Positions 25,662 to 37,115 of a stretch of 64,000 bases of DNA are shown piece after piece (within the stretch, counting starts at the first letter, position 1; every line of letters begins with the position of its first letter). A model generated the notes under the pieces. The model was not told where the DNA came from, searched no databases, and saw only the letters and a program-made list of their open reading frames with translations. The stretch is from Clusia tigrina. Taxonomy: Eukaryota; Arthropoda; Insecta; Diptera; Clusiidae. The DNA lies in contig CAKKTE020000328.1 in assembly GCA_920105625.2 (NCBI GenBank), positions 248,001 to 312,000 on the forward strand, given 5' to 3'. The translations under genes and the position numbers were made by a program.

Positions 25662-26262
25662 TTGCAAACTTTGATAGGTGTAGGACGTACCGTGTACAAG
25701 TTAGGGCTATTTGAAGTTTTATCAGTGTTTGATTTGGGACTCAAGGGTAGCATAGCTTTGAGCGATAGCTTAAATTTACAAGAGGCTCGAGTACTTTATT
25801 GTTACAAAATTTCAGGTTTGATGACGCTCCAGTAAAAAGTTACAAGCATTTGTATGTTGCAAACTTTGATAGGTGTAGGACGTACCGTATACAAGTTAGG
25901 GCCATTTGAAGTTTTATCAGTGTTTGATTTGGGACTCAAGGGTAGCATAGCTTTGAGCGATAGCTTAAATTGACAAGAGGCTCGAGTAATTTATTGTTAC
26001 AAAATTTCAAGGTTTTATGACGCTCCAGTAAAAAGTTACAAGCATTTGTATGTTGCAAACTTTGATGGTGTAGGACGTACCGTATAGAAGATACGGCCAT
26101 TTGAAGTTTTATCAGTGTTTGATTTGGGACTCAAGGGTAGCATAGCTTTAAGCGATAGGTTAAATTGACAAGAGGCTCGAGTACTTTATTGTTACAAAAT
26201 TACAAGGTTTTATGACGCTCCAGTAAAAAGTTACAAGCATTTGTATGTTGCAAACTTTGATA
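25662..26262. repeat. Block F2, partner of 24,490-25,090
   Basis: This is the right copy of the trimer block, with the same gatggtg deletion, agaagatacggcc and gagtaatttattg markers. Confidence 0.75.
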
Positions 26263-26489
26263 GGTCTAGGACGTACCGTATACAAGTTAGGGCCATTTGA
26301 AGTTTTATCAGTGTTTGATTTGGGACTCAAGGGTAGCATAGCTTTGAGCGATAGCTTAAATTTACAAGAGGCTCCAGTAATTTATTGTTACAAAATTTCA
26401 AGGTTTTATGACGCTCCAGTAAAAAGTTACAAGCATCTGTATGTTGCAAACTTTGATAGGTGTAGGACGTACCGGAGAGAAGTTAGGGC

Positions 26490-27330
26490 CATTTGAAGTG
26501 TTATCAGTGTTTGATTTGGGACTCAAGGGTAGCATAGCTTTAAGCGATAGGTTAAATTAACAAGAGGCTCGAGTACTTTATTGTTACAAAATTTCAAGGT
26601 TTTATGACGCTCCAGTAAAAAGTTACAAGCATTTGTATGTTGCAAACTTTGATAGGTGTAGGACGTACCGTATAGAAGTTAGGGCCATTTGAAGTTTTAT
26701 CAGTGTTTGATTTGGGACTAGCATAGCTTTGAGCGATAGCTTAAATTGACAAGAGGCTCGAGTACTTTATTGTTACAAAATTTCAAGGTTTTATGACGCT
26801 ACAGTAAAAAGTTACAAGCATTTAAATGCTGCAAACTTTGATAGGTGTAGGACCTACCGTATAGAAGTTAGGGCCATTTGAAGTTTTATCAGTGTTTGAT
26901 TTGGAACTACCCTTGAGGGTAGCATAGCTTTGAACGATACCTTAAATTGACAAGAGGCTCGAGTACTTTATTGTTACAAAATTTCAAGGTTTTATGACGC
27001 TACAGTAAAAATTTACAAGCATTTGTATGTTGCAAACTTTGATTGGTGTAGGACGTACAGTGTACAAGTTAGGGCTATTTGAAGTTTTATCAGTGTTTGA
27101 TTTGGGACTCAAGGGTAGCATAGCTTTGAGCGATAGCTTAAATTTACAAGAGGCTCGAGTACTTTATTGTTACAAAATTTCAGGTTTGATGACGCTCCAG
27201 TAAAAAGTTACAAGCATTTGTATGTTGCAAACTTTGATAGGTGTAGGACGTACCGTATACAAGTTAGGGCTATTTGAAGTTTTATCAGTGTTTGATTTGG
27301 GACTCAAGGGTAGCATAGCTTTAAGCGATA
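26490..27330. repeat. Block G1, repeated 1,754 bp downstream
   Basis: This matches 28,244-29,084. Shared markers are gaagtgttatcag (26,495 and 28,249), aaattaacaagagg, a 189-bp monomer, the inverted micro-duplication (26,907 and 28,661) and gtacagtgtacaag. The spacing is nine monomers less 10 bp. Differences include atttaaatgc against atttgaatgc and gattggtgtagg against gataggtgtagg. Confidence 0.83.
26907..26922. repeat. Inverted micro-duplication: 7-bp stem hairpin
   Basis: Where other monomers read actcaagggtagc, this one reads actacccttgagggtagc. The segment ctacccttga is the exact reverse complement of tcaagggtag, so a templated inverted copy of the local sequence was inserted next to it. 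The 16 bases form two 7-bp arms (ctaccct and agggtag) around TG. It is the only inverted element I noticed, with one duplicate. Confidence 0.9.
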
Positions 27331-27334
27331 GCTT

Positions 27335-28243
27335 AAATTGACAAGAGGCTCGAGTACTTTATTGTTGCAAAATTTCAAGGTTTTATGACGCTCCAGTAAA
27401 AAGTTACAAGCATTTGTATGTTGCAAACTTTGATAGGTGTAGGACGTCTCGTATAGAAGTTAGGGCCATTTGAAGTTTTATCAGTGTTTGATTTGGGACT
27501 CAAGGTTAGCATAGCTTTGAGCGATAGCTTAAATTGACAAGAGGCTCGAGAACTTTATTGTTACAAAATTTCAAGGTTTTATGACGCTCCAGTAAAAAGT
27601 TACAAGCATTTGTATGTTGCAAACTTTGATAGGTGTAGGACGTACCGTATAGAAGTTAGGGCCATTTGAAGTTTTATCAGTGTTTGATTTGGGACTAGCA
27701 TAGCTTTGAGCGATAGCTTAAATTGACAAGAAGCTCGAGTACTTTATTGTTACAAAATTTCAAGGTTTTATGACGCTACAGTAAAAATTTACAAGCATTT
27801 CTATGTTGCAAATTTTGATAGGTGTAGGACGTACCGTGTACAAGTTAGGGCTATTTGAAGTTTTATCAGTGTTTGATTTGGGACTCAAGGGTAGCATAGC
27901 TTTGAGCGATAGCTTAAATTTACAAGAGGCTCGAGTACTTTATTGTTACAAAATTTCAGGTTTTTATGACGCTCCAGTAAAAAGTTACAAGCATTTGTAT
28001 GTTGCAAACTTTGATAGTTGTAGGACGTACCGTATACAAGTTAGGGCCATTTGAAGTTTTATCAGTGTTTGATTTGGGACTCAAGGGTAGCATAGCTTTG
28101 AGCGATAGCTTAAATTGACAAGAGGCTCGAGTACTTTATTGTTACAAAATTTCAAGGTTTTATGACGCTACAGTAAAAATTTACAAGCATTTGTATGTTG
28201 CAAACTTTGATAGGTGTAGGACGTACCGTGTACAAGTTAGGGC
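27335..28243. repeat. Block E2, partner of 23,627-24,535
   Basis: This is the right copy of the 3,708-bp-spaced block. At its right end, near 28,243, the sequence switches abruptly to a match with 26,490 onwards (block G), marking a recombination junction. Confidence 0.8.
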
Positions 28244-29084
28244 CATTTGAAGTGTTATCAGTGTTTGATTTGGGACTCAAGGGTAGCATAGCTTTAAGCG
28301 ATAGGTTAAATTAACAAGAGGCTCGAGTACTTTATTGTTACAAAATGTCAAGGTTTTATGACGCTCCAGTAAAAATTTACAAGCATTTGTATGTTGCAAA
28401 CTTTGATAGGTGTAGGACGTACCGTATAGAAGTTAGGGCCATTTGAAGTTTTATCAGTGTTTGATTTGGGACTAGCATAGCTTTGAGCGATAGCTTAAAT
28501 TGACAAGAGGCTCGAGTACTTTATTGTTACAAAATTTCAAGGTTTTATGACGCTACAGTAAAAAGTTACAAGCATTTGAATGCTGCAAACTTTGATAGGT
28601 GTAGGACCTACCGTATAGAAGTTAGGGCCATTTGAAGTTTTATCAGTGTTTGATTTGGAACTACCCTTGAGGGTAGCATAGCTTTGAACGATACCTTAAA
28701 TTGACAAGAGGCTCGAGTACTTTATTGTTACAAAATTTCAAGGTTTTATGACGCTACAGTAAAAATTTACAAGCATTTGTATGTTGCAAACTTTGATAGG
28801 TGTAGGACGTACAGTGTACAAGTTAGGGCTATTTGAAGTTTTATCAGTGTTTGATTTGGGACTCAAGGGTAGCATAGCTTTGAGCGATAGCTTAAATTTA
28901 CAAGAGGCTCGAGTACTTTATTGTTACAAAATTTCAGGTTTGATGACGCTCCAGTAAAAAGTTACAAGCATTTGTATGTTGCAAACTTTGATAGGTGTAG
29001 GACGTACCGTATACAAGTTAGGGCTATTTGAAGTTTTATCAGTGTTTGATTTGGGACTCAAGGGTAGCATAGCTTTAAGCGATA
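28244..29084. repeat. Block G2, partner of 26,490-27,330
   Basis: This is the right copy of block G. It directly follows block E2, so 26,490-28,243 behaves as a 1,754-bp unit of which G2 is the start of a second, truncated copy. The match ends near 29,084, where this copy has gcgataggtta and the left copy gcgatagctta. Confidence 0.8.
28661..28676. repeat. Inverted micro-duplication, duplicate copy
   Basis: This is identical to the hairpin at 26,907-26,922 and lies exactly 1,754 bp from it, so it was copied with block G rather than formed independently. Confidence 0.9.
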
Positions 29085-29221
29085 GGTTAAATTGACAAGA
29101 GGCTCGAGTACTTTATTGTTACAAAATTACAAGGTTTTATGACGCTCCAGTAAAAAGTTACAAGCATTTGTATGTTGCAAACTTTGATAGGTGTAGGACG
29201 TACCGTATAGAAGTTAGGGCC

Positions 29222-30193
29222 ATTTTAAGTTTTATCAGTGTTTGAATTGGGACTCAAGGGTAGCATAGCTTTGAGCGATACCTTAAATTGACAAGAGGCT
29301 CGAGTTCTTTATTGTTACAAAATTACAAGGTTTATGACGCTCCAGTAAAAAGTTACAAGCATTCGAATGCTGCAAACTTTGATAGGTGTAGGAACTACCG
29401 TATAGAAGTTAGGGCCATTTGAAGTTTTATCAGTGTTTGATTTGGAACTCAAGGGTAGCATAGCTTTGAGCGATAGCTTAAATTGACAAGAGGCTCGAGG
29501 GCTTTATTGTAACAAAATTTCAAGGTTTTTTGGCGCTCCAGTAAAAAGTTACAAGCATTTGTATGTTGCAAACTTTGATAGGTGTAGGACGTACCGTATA
29601 CAAGTTAGGGCCATTTGAAGTTTTATCAGTGTTTGATTTGCGACTCAAGGGTAGCATAGCTTTGAGCGATAGCTTAAATTGACAAGAGGCTCCAGTAATT
29701 TATTGTTACAAAATTTCAAGGTTTTATGACGCTCCAGTAAAAAGTTACAAGCATCTGTATGTTGCAAACTTTGATAGGTGTAGGACGTACCGGAGAGAAG
29801 TTAGGGCCATTTGAAGTTTTATCAGTGTTTGATTTGGGACTCAAGGGTAGCATAGCTTTAAGCGATAGGTTAAATTAACAAGAGGCTCGAGTACTTTATT
29901 GTTACAAAATTTCAAGGTTTTATGACGCTCCAGTAAAAAGTTACAAGCATTTGTATGTTGCAAACTTTGATAGGTGTAGGACGTACCGTATAGAAGTTAG
30001 GGCCATTTGAAGTTTTATCAGTGTTTGATTTGGGACTAGCATAGCTTTGAGCGATAGGTTAAATTGACAAGAGGCTCGAGTACTTTATTGTTACAAAATT
30101 TCAAGGTTTTATGACGCTACAGTAAAAAGTTACAAGCATTTGAATGCTGCAAACTTTGATAGGTGTAGGACCTACCGTATAGAAGTTAGGGCC
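29222..30193. repeat. 972-bp five-monomer tandem unit, copy 1
   Basis: This is followed directly by a partial second copy to about 31,008. The marker gagggctttattgtaac falls 972 bp apart (gctttattg at 29,501 and 30,473), as do accggagagaag and aaattaacaag. The 972 bp equal three 196-bp, one 195-bp and one 189-bp monomer. Differences include ttttggcgctcc against ttttgacgctcc and tttgcgactc against tttgggactc. Confidence 0.85.
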
Positions 30194-31008
30194 ATTTGAA
30201 GTTTTATCAGTGTTTGAATTGGGACTCAAGGGTAGCATAGCTTTGAGCGATACCTTAAATTGACAAGAGGCTCGAGTTCTTTATTGTTACAAAATTACAA
30301 GGTTTATGACGCTCCAGTAAAAAGTTACAAGCATTCGAATGCTGCAAACTTTGATAGGTGTAGGAACTACCGTATAGAAGTTAGGGCCATTTGAAGTTTT
30401 ATCAGTGTTTGATTTGGAACTCAAGGGTAGCATAGCTTTGAGCGATAGCTTAAATTGACAAGAGGCTCGAGGGCTTTATTGTAACAAAATTTCAAGGTTT
30501 TTTGACGCTCCAGTAAAAAGTTACAAGCATTTGTATGTTGCAAACTTTGATAGGTGTAGGACGTACCGTATACAAGTTAGGGCCATTTGAAGTTTTATCA
30601 GTGTTTGATTTGGGACTCAAGGGTAGCATAGCTTTGAGCGATAGCTTAAATTGACAAGAGGCTCCAGTAATTTATTATTACAAAATTTCAAGGTTTTATG
30701 ACGCTCCAGTAAAAAGTTACAAGCATCTGTATGTTGCAAACTTTGATAGGTGTAGGACGTACCGGAGAGAAGTTAGGGCCATTTGAAGTTTTATCAGTGT
30801 TTGATTTGGGACTCAAGGGTAGCATAGCTTTAAGCGATAGGTTAAATTAACAAGAGGCTCGAGTACTTTATTGTTACAAAATTTCAAGGTTTTATGACGC
30901 TCCAGTAAAAAGTTACAAGCATTTGTATGTTGCAAACTTTGATAGGTGTAGGACGTACCGTATAGAAGTTAGGGCCATTTGAAGTTTTATCAGTGTTTGA
31001 TTTGGGAG
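30194..31008. repeat. 972-bp tandem unit, copy 2 (truncated)
   Basis: This is the second copy, carrying tattattac near 30,675. It ends about 160 bp short of a full unit, near the deleted monomer at 31,037. Confidence 0.83.
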
Positions 31009-31140
31009 TAGCATAGCCTTGAGCGATAGCTTAAATTGCTCCAGTAAAAAGTTACAATCATTTGTATATTGCAAACTTTGATAGGTGTAGGACGTACCGT
31101 ATAGAAGCTACGGCCATTTGAAGTTTTATCAGTGTTTGAT
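31008..31140. repeat. Monomer with 50-bp and 7-bp deletions (about 139 bp)
   Basis: The monomer reads gcttaaatt and then jumps to gctccagtaaaaag at 31,037/31,038, losing consensus positions 37-86. That includes the ctcgag site and the aaaattt tract. It also has the 7-bp deletion in the form gggagtagc. I found this breakpoint only once. One shared G at the junction is the only microhomology I see. Confidence 0.85.
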
Positions 31141-32589
31141 TTGGGACTCAAGGGTAGCATAGCTTTGAGCGATAGCTTAAATTTACAAGAGGCTCGAGTA
31201 CTTTATTGTTACAAAATTTCAGGTTTTTATGACGCTCCAGTAAAAAGTTACAAGCATTTGTATGTTGCAAACTTTGATAGGTGTAGGACGTACCGTATAC
31301 AAGTTAGGGCCATTTGAAGTTTTATCAGTGTTTGATTTGGGACTCAAGGGTAGCATAGCTTTGAGCGATAGCTTAAATTGACAAGAGGCTCAAGTAATTT
31401 ATTGTTACAAAATTTCAAGGTTTTATGACGCTCCAGTAAAAAGTTACAAGCATTTGTATGTTGCAAACTTTGATAGGTGTAGGACGTACCGTATAGAAGC
31501 TACGGCCATTTGAAGTTTTATCAGTGTTTGATTTGGGACTCAAGGGTAGCATAGCTTTGAGCGATAGCTTAAATTGACAAGAGGCTCGAGTAATTTATTG
31601 TTACAAAATTTCAAGGTTTTATGACGCTCCAGTAAAAAGTTACAAGCATTTGTATGTTGCAAACTTTGATAGGTGTAGGACGTACCGTGTACAAGTTAGG
31701 GCTATTTGAAGTTTTATCAGTGTTTGATTTGGGACTCAAGGGTAGCATAGCTTTGAGCGATAGCTTAAATTTACAAGAGGCTCGAGTACTTTATTGTTAC
31801 AAAATTTCAGGTTTTTATGACGCTCCAGTAAAAAGTTACAAGCATTTGTATGTTGCAAACTTTGATAGGTGTAGGACGTACCGTATACAAGTTAGGGCCA
31901 TTTGAAGTTTTATCAGTGTTTGATTTGGGACTCAAGGGTAGCATAGCTTTGAGCGATAGCTTAAATTAACAAGAGGCTCGAGTAATTTATTGTTACAAAA
32001 TTTCAAGGTTTTATGACGCTCCAGTAAAAAGTTACAAGCATTTGTATGTTGCAAACTTTGATAGGTGTAGGACGTACCGTATAGAAGTTAGGGCCATTTG
32101 AAGTTTTATCACTGTTTGATTTGGGACTCAAGGGTAGCATAGCTTTAAGCGATAGGTTAAATTGACAAGAGGCTCGAGCACTTTATTGTTACAAAATTTC
32201 AAGGTTTTATGACGCTCCAGTAAAAAGTTACAAGCATTTGTATGTTGCAAACTTTGATAGGTGTAGGACGTACCGTATACAAGTTAGAGCCATTTGAAGT
32301 TTTATCAGTGTTTGATTTGGGACTCAAGGGTAGCATAGCTTTGAGCGATAGCTTAAATTTACAAGAGGCTCGAGTACTTTATTGTTACAAAATTTCAGGT
32401 TTTTATGACGCTCCAGTAAAAAGTTACAAGCATTTGTATGTTGCAAACTTTGATAGGTGTAGGACGTACCGTATAGAAGCTACGGCCATTTGAAGTTTTA
32501 TCAGTGTTTGATTTGGGACTCAAGGGTAGCATAGCTTTGAGCGATAGCTTAAATTGACAAGAGGCTCGAGTACTTTATTGTTTCAAAAT

Positions 32590-32610
32590 TTCAAGGTCAC
32601 AAAAGTTACA
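32590..32610. repeat. Monomer with 14-bp net deletion and foreign triplet
   Basis: Here caaggtcacaaaagttac replaces the usual stretch from caaggttttatg to aaagttac. It loses the gacgctccag motif and leaves a cac triplet not present at this place in other monomers. It occurs once only. Confidence 0.8.
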
Positions 32611-32704
32611 AGCATTTGTATGTTGCAAACTTTGATGGGTGTAGGACGTACCGTACAGAAGTTAGGGCCATTTGAAGTTTTATCAGTGTTTGATTTGGAT
32701 CTCA

Positions 32705-33285
32705 AGGGTAGCATAGCTTTGAGCGATAGCTTAAATTGACAAGAGGCTCGAGTACTTTATTGTTACAAAATTTCAAGGTTTTATGACGCTCCAGTAAAAA
32801 GTTACAAGCATTTGTATATTGGAAACTTTGATAGGTGTAAGACGTACCGTATATAAGTTAGGGCCATTTGAAGTTTTATCAGTGTTTTATTTGGGATTAG
32901 CATAGCTTTGAGCGATAGCTTAAATTGACAAGAGGCGCGAGTACTTTATTGTTACAAAATTTGAAGGTTTTATGACGCTACAGTAAAAATTTACAAGCAT
33001 TTGTATGTTGCAAACTTTGATAGGTGTAGGACATACCGTGTACAAGTTAGGGCTATTTGAAGTTTTATCAGTGTTTGATTTGGGACTCAAGGGTAGCATA
33101 GCTTTGAGCGATAGCTTAAATTTACAAGAGGCTCGAGTACTTTATTGTTACAAAATTTCAGGTTTTTATGACGCTCCAGTAAAAAGTTACAAGCATTTGT
33201 ATGTTGCAAACTTTGATAGGTGTAGGACGTACCGTATACAAGTTAGGGCCATTTGAAGTTTTATCAGTGTTTGATTTGGGACTCA
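32705..33285. repeat. 581-bp three-monomer tandem unit, copy 1
   Basis: This is followed directly by a second copy to about 33,815. The rare markers gtatattggaaac, cagtgttttatttgggattagc, aggcgcgagtac and aaaatttgaagg all recur exactly 581 bp later. The 581 bp equal two 196-bp monomers and one 189-bp monomer. Only a few single-base differences are seen (gtgtaagacg against gtgtaggacg, gcaaactttg against gcaaagtttg). Confidence 0.87.
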
Positions 33286-33815
33286 AGGGTAGCATAGCTT
33301 TGAGCGATAGCTTAAATTGACAAGAGGCTCGAGTACTTTATTGTTACAAAATTTCAAGGTTTTATGACGCTCCAGTAAAAAGTTACAAGCATTTGTATAT
33401 TGGAAACTTTGATAGGTGTAGGACGTACCGTATATAAGTTAGGGCCATTTGAAGTTTTATCAGTGTTTTATTTGGGATTAGCATAGCTTTGAGCGATAGC
33501 TTAAATTGACAAGAGGCGCGAGTACTTTATTGTTACAAAATTTGAAGGTTTTATGACGCTACAGTAAAAATTTACAAGCATTTGTATGTTGCAAAGTTTG
33601 ATAGGTGTAGGACATACCGTGTACAAGTTAGGGCTATTTGAAGTTTTATCAGTGTTTGATTTGGGACTCAAGGGTAGCATAGCTTTGAGCGATAGCTTAA
33701 ATTTACAAGAGGCTCGAGTACTTTATTGTTACAAAATTTCAGGTTTTTATGACGCTCCAGTAAAAAGTTACAAGCATTTGTATGTTGCAAACTTTGATAG
33801 GTGTAGGACGTACCG
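33286..33815. repeat. 581-bp tandem unit, copy 2
   Basis: This is the second copy of the trimer. It ends where accgtatagaag replaces accgtatacaag and the sequence returns to a tgaattggg monomer type. Confidence 0.85.
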
Positions 33816-34289
33816 TATAGAAGTTAGGGCCATTTGAAGTTTTATCAGTGTTTGAATTGGGACTCAAGGGTAGCATAGCTTTGAGCGATACCTTAAATTG
33901 ACAATAGGCTCGAGTTCTTTATTGTTACAAAATTACAAGGTTTATGACGCTCCAGTAAAAAGTTACAAGCATTTGAATGCTGCAAACTTTGATAGGTGTA
34001 GGACCTACCGTATAGAAGTTAGGGCCATTTGAAGTTTTATCAGTGTTTGATTTGGAACTCAAGGGTAGCATAGCTTTGAGCGATAGCTTAAATTGACAAG
34101 AGGCTCGAGGACTTTATTGTTACAAAATTTCAAGTTTTTATGACGCTCCAGTAAAAAGTTGCAAGCATCTGTATGTTGCAAACTTTGATAGGTGTAGGAC
34201 GTACCGTATAGAAGTTAGGGCCATTTGAAGTTTTATCAGTGTTCGATTTGGGACTCAAGGTTAGCATAGCTTCGAGCGATAGCTTAAAT

Positions 34290-35620
34290 TGACAAGAGGT
34301 TCGAGTACTTTATTGTTACAAATTTTCAAGGTTTTATGACGCTCCAGTAAAAAGTTACAAGTATTTGTATGTTGCAAACTTTGATAGGTGTAGGACGTAC
34401 CGTATAGAAATTAGGGCCATTTGAAGTTTTATCAGTGTTTGATTTGGGACTAGCATAGCTTTGAGCGATAGCTTAAATTGACAAGAGGCTCGAGTACTTT
34501 ATTGTTACAAAATTTCAAGGTTTTATGACGCTACAGTAAAAATTTACAAGCATTTGTATGTTGCAAACTTTGATAGGTGTAGGACGTACCGTGTAGAAGT
34601 TAGGGATATTTGAAGTTTTATCAGTGTTTGATTTGGGACTTAAGGGTAGCATAGCTTTGAGCGATAGCTTAAATTGACAAGAGGCTCGAGTACTTTATTG
34701 TTACAAAATTGCAGGTTTTTATGACGCTCCAGTAAAAAGTTACAAGCATTTGTATGTTGCAAACTTTGATAGGTGTAGAACGTACCGTATAGAAGTTAGG
34801 GCCATTTGAACTTTTATCAGTGTTTGATTTGGGACTCAAGGGTAGCATAGCTTTGAGCGATAGCTTAAATTGACAAGAGGCTCGAGTACTTTATTGTTAC
34901 AAAATTTCAAGGTTTTATGACGCTCCAGTAAAAAGTTACAAGCATTTGTATGTTGCAAACTTTGATAGGTGTAGGACGTACCGTATAGAAGCTAGGGCCA
35001 TTTGAAGTTTTATCAGTGTTTGATTTGGGACTCAAGGGTAGCATAGCTTTCAGCGATAGGTTAAATTGACAAGAGGCTCGAGTACTTTATTGTTACAAAA
35101 TTTCAAGGTTTTATGACGCTCCAGTAAAAAGTTACAAGCATTTGAATGCTGCAAACTTTGATAGGTGTAGGACCTACCGTATAGAAGTTAGGAACATTTG
35201 AAGTTTTATCAGTGTTTGATTTGGAACTCAAGGGTAGCATAGCTTTGAGCGATAGCTTAAATTGACAAGAGGCTCGAGGACTTTATTGTTACAAAATTTC
35301 AAGTTTTTATGACGCTCCAGTAAAAAGTTGCAAGCATCTGTATGTTGCAAACTTTGACAGGTGTAGGACATACCGTATAGAAGTTAGGGCCATTTGAAGT
35401 TTTATCAGTGTTCGATTTGGGATTCAAGGTTAGCATAGCTTCGAGCGATAGCTTAAATTGACAAGAGGCTCGAGTACTTTATTGTTGCAAAATTTCAAGG
35501 TTTTATGACGCTCCAGTAAAAAGTTACAAGTATTTGTATGTTGCAAACTGTAGGACCTACCGTATAGAAGTTAGCGCCATTTGAAATTTTATCAGTGTTT
35601 GATTTGGGACTAGCATAGCT
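34290..35620. repeat. Block H1, repeated 6,380 bp downstream
   Basis: This matches about 40,670-42,000, starting at the aggttcgagtac monomer with acaaattttcaagg (34,319 and 40,699). The order of monomer types is the same throughout: 189-bp monomer, gggatatttg, ttgcagg, gaacttttatc, ttcagcgatagg, gaatgctgc, gaggac with catctg, ggattcaagg, ttgttgc. The 9-bp deletion at 35,549 is absent from the partner. Confidence 0.77.
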
Positions 35621-36955
35621 TTGAGCGATAGCTTAAATTGACAAGAGGCTCGAGTACTTTATTGTTACAAAATTTCAAGGTTTTATGACGCTACAGTAAA
35701 AATTTACAAGCATTTGTATGTTGCAAACTTTGATAGGTATAGGACGTACCGTGTAGAAGTTAGGGATATTTGAAGTTTTATCAGTGTTTGATTTGGGACT
35801 CAAGGGTAGCATAGCTTTGAGCGATAGCTTAAAATGACAAGAGGCTCGAGTACTTTATTGTTACAAAATTGAAGGTTTTTATGACGCTCCAGTAAAAAGT
35901 TACAAGTATTTGTATGTTGCAAACTTTGATAGGTGTAGGACGTACCGTATAGAAGTTAGCGCCATTTGAAGTTTTATCAGTGTTCGATTTGGGACTAGCA
36001 TAGCTTTGAGCGATAGCTTAAATTGACAAGAGGCTCGAGTACTTTATTGTTACAAAATTTCAAGGTTTTATGACGCTACAGTAAAAATTTACAAGCATTT
36101 GTATGTTGCAAACTTTGATAGGTATAGGACGTACCGTGTAGGAGTTAGGGATATTTGAAGTTTTATCAGTGTTTGATTTGGGATTCAAGGTTAGCATAGC
36201 TTCGAGCGATAGCTTAAATTGACAAGAGGCTCGAGTACTTTATTGTTGCAAAATTTCAAGGTTTTATGACGCTCCAGTAAAAAGTTACAAGTATTTGTAT
36301 GTTGCAAACTTTGATAGGTGTAGGACCTACCGTATAGAAGTTAGCGCCATTTGAAATTTTATCAGTGTTTGATTTGGGACTAGCATAGCTTTGAGCGATA
36401 GCTTAAATTGACAAGAGGCTCGAGTACTTTATTGTTACAAAATTTCAAGGTTTTATGACGCTACAGTAAAAATTTACAAGCATTTGTATGTTGCAAACTT
36501 TGATAGGTATAGGACGTACCGTGTAGAAGTTAGGGATATTTGAAGTTTTATCAGTGTTTGATTTGGGACTCAAGGGTAGCATAGCTTTGAGCGATAGCTT
36601 AAAATGACAAGAGGCTCGAGTACTTTATTGTTACAAAATTGCAGGTTTTTATGACGCTCCAGTAAAAAGTTACAAGTATTTGTATGTTGCAAACTTTGAT
36701 AGGTGTAGGACGTACCGTATAGAAGTTAGCGCCATTTGAAGTTTTATCAGTGTTCGATTTGGGACTAGCATAGCTTTGAGCGATAGCTTAAATTGACAAG
36801 AGGCTCGAGTACTTTATTGTTACAAAATTTCAAGGTTTTATGACGCTACAGTAAAAATTTACAAGCATTTGTATGTTGCAAACTTTGATAGGTATAGGAC
36901 GTACCGTGTAGGAGTTAGGGATATTTGACGTTTTATCAGTGTTTGATTTGGGACT
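35421..36955. repeat. Two 770-bp tetramers of alternating 196- and 189-bp monomers
   Basis: Full-phase junctions (ttcaagg or ctcaagg near 35,423, 35,801, 36,184 and 36,573) alternate with 7-bp-deleted junctions (gactagc near 35,606, 35,992, 36,378 and 36,762). The marker gtgttcgatttgggac recurs 770 bp apart (35,980 and 36,750), giving two four-monomer units. The dimeric sub-period is 385 bp. The same arrangement is repeated in copy 2 of the 2,315-bp unit. Confidence 0.83.
35541..35550. repeat. 9-bp deletion in a monomer
   Basis: The sequence ttgcaaactgtagg lacks nine bases of ttgcaaactttgataggtgtagg. The same deletion occurs at 37,856-37,865, exactly 2,315 bp on, as part of the duplicated unit. 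Confidence 0.88.
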
Positions 36956-37115
36956 CAAGGGTAGCATAGCTTTGAGCGATAGCTTAAATTGACAAGAGGC
37001 TCGAGGACTTTATTGTTACAAAATTTCAAGTTTTTATGACGCTCCAGTAAAAAGTTGCAAGCATCTGTATGTTGCAAACTTTGACAGGTGTAGGACATAC
37101 CGTATAGAAGTTAGG

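Larger units (their letters stand above)
18660..34250. repeat. Domain 2: mosaic satellite subfamily with 189-bp monomers appearing
   Basis: Common variants are tacaagttagggct, gcgataggtta, aaaattacaagg, ctacagtaaaaattt, gctacggcc, and ctccagtaattt in place of ctcgagtacttt. The 7-bp-deleted 189-bp monomer first appears at 19,101-19,110 and recurs, for example near 21,057, 23,990, 26,717, 27,695, 28,470, 30,035, 32,893 and 33,475. Blocks of 3 to 19 monomers reappear at several offsets (listed separately), so the domain reads as overlapping duplications rather than one regular higher-order repeat. Both boundaries are gradual. Confidence 0.78.
34801..36978. repeat. 2,315-bp, 12-monomer higher-order unit, copy 1
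   Basis: This matches 37,116-39,290 at an offset of exactly 2,315 bp. Checked points are ccatttgaacttt (34,802 and 37,117), the 9-bp-deleted ttgcaaactgtagg (35,541 and 37,856), and tgacgttttatc (36,926 and 39,241). Twelve monomers of 196 bp less four 7-bp deletions and one 9-bp deletion give 2,315. I noticed almost no substitutions between copies. Inside, a 770-bp sub-unit (two 196/189 dimers) is repeated. Confidence 0.87.

Noticed and set aside
31654..31905. Recurrent 83-codon open frame (also at 19,214, 21,166, 24,095, 27,803, 33,005 and others), with 61- to 72-codon relatives
   Set aside because: It is the longest stop-free stretch that falls across one and a third monomers and recurs because the DNA repeats. 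A 196-bp unit shifts frame every copy, variants change the residues freely, stops sit at fixed monomer positions, and no promoter or domain is visible.
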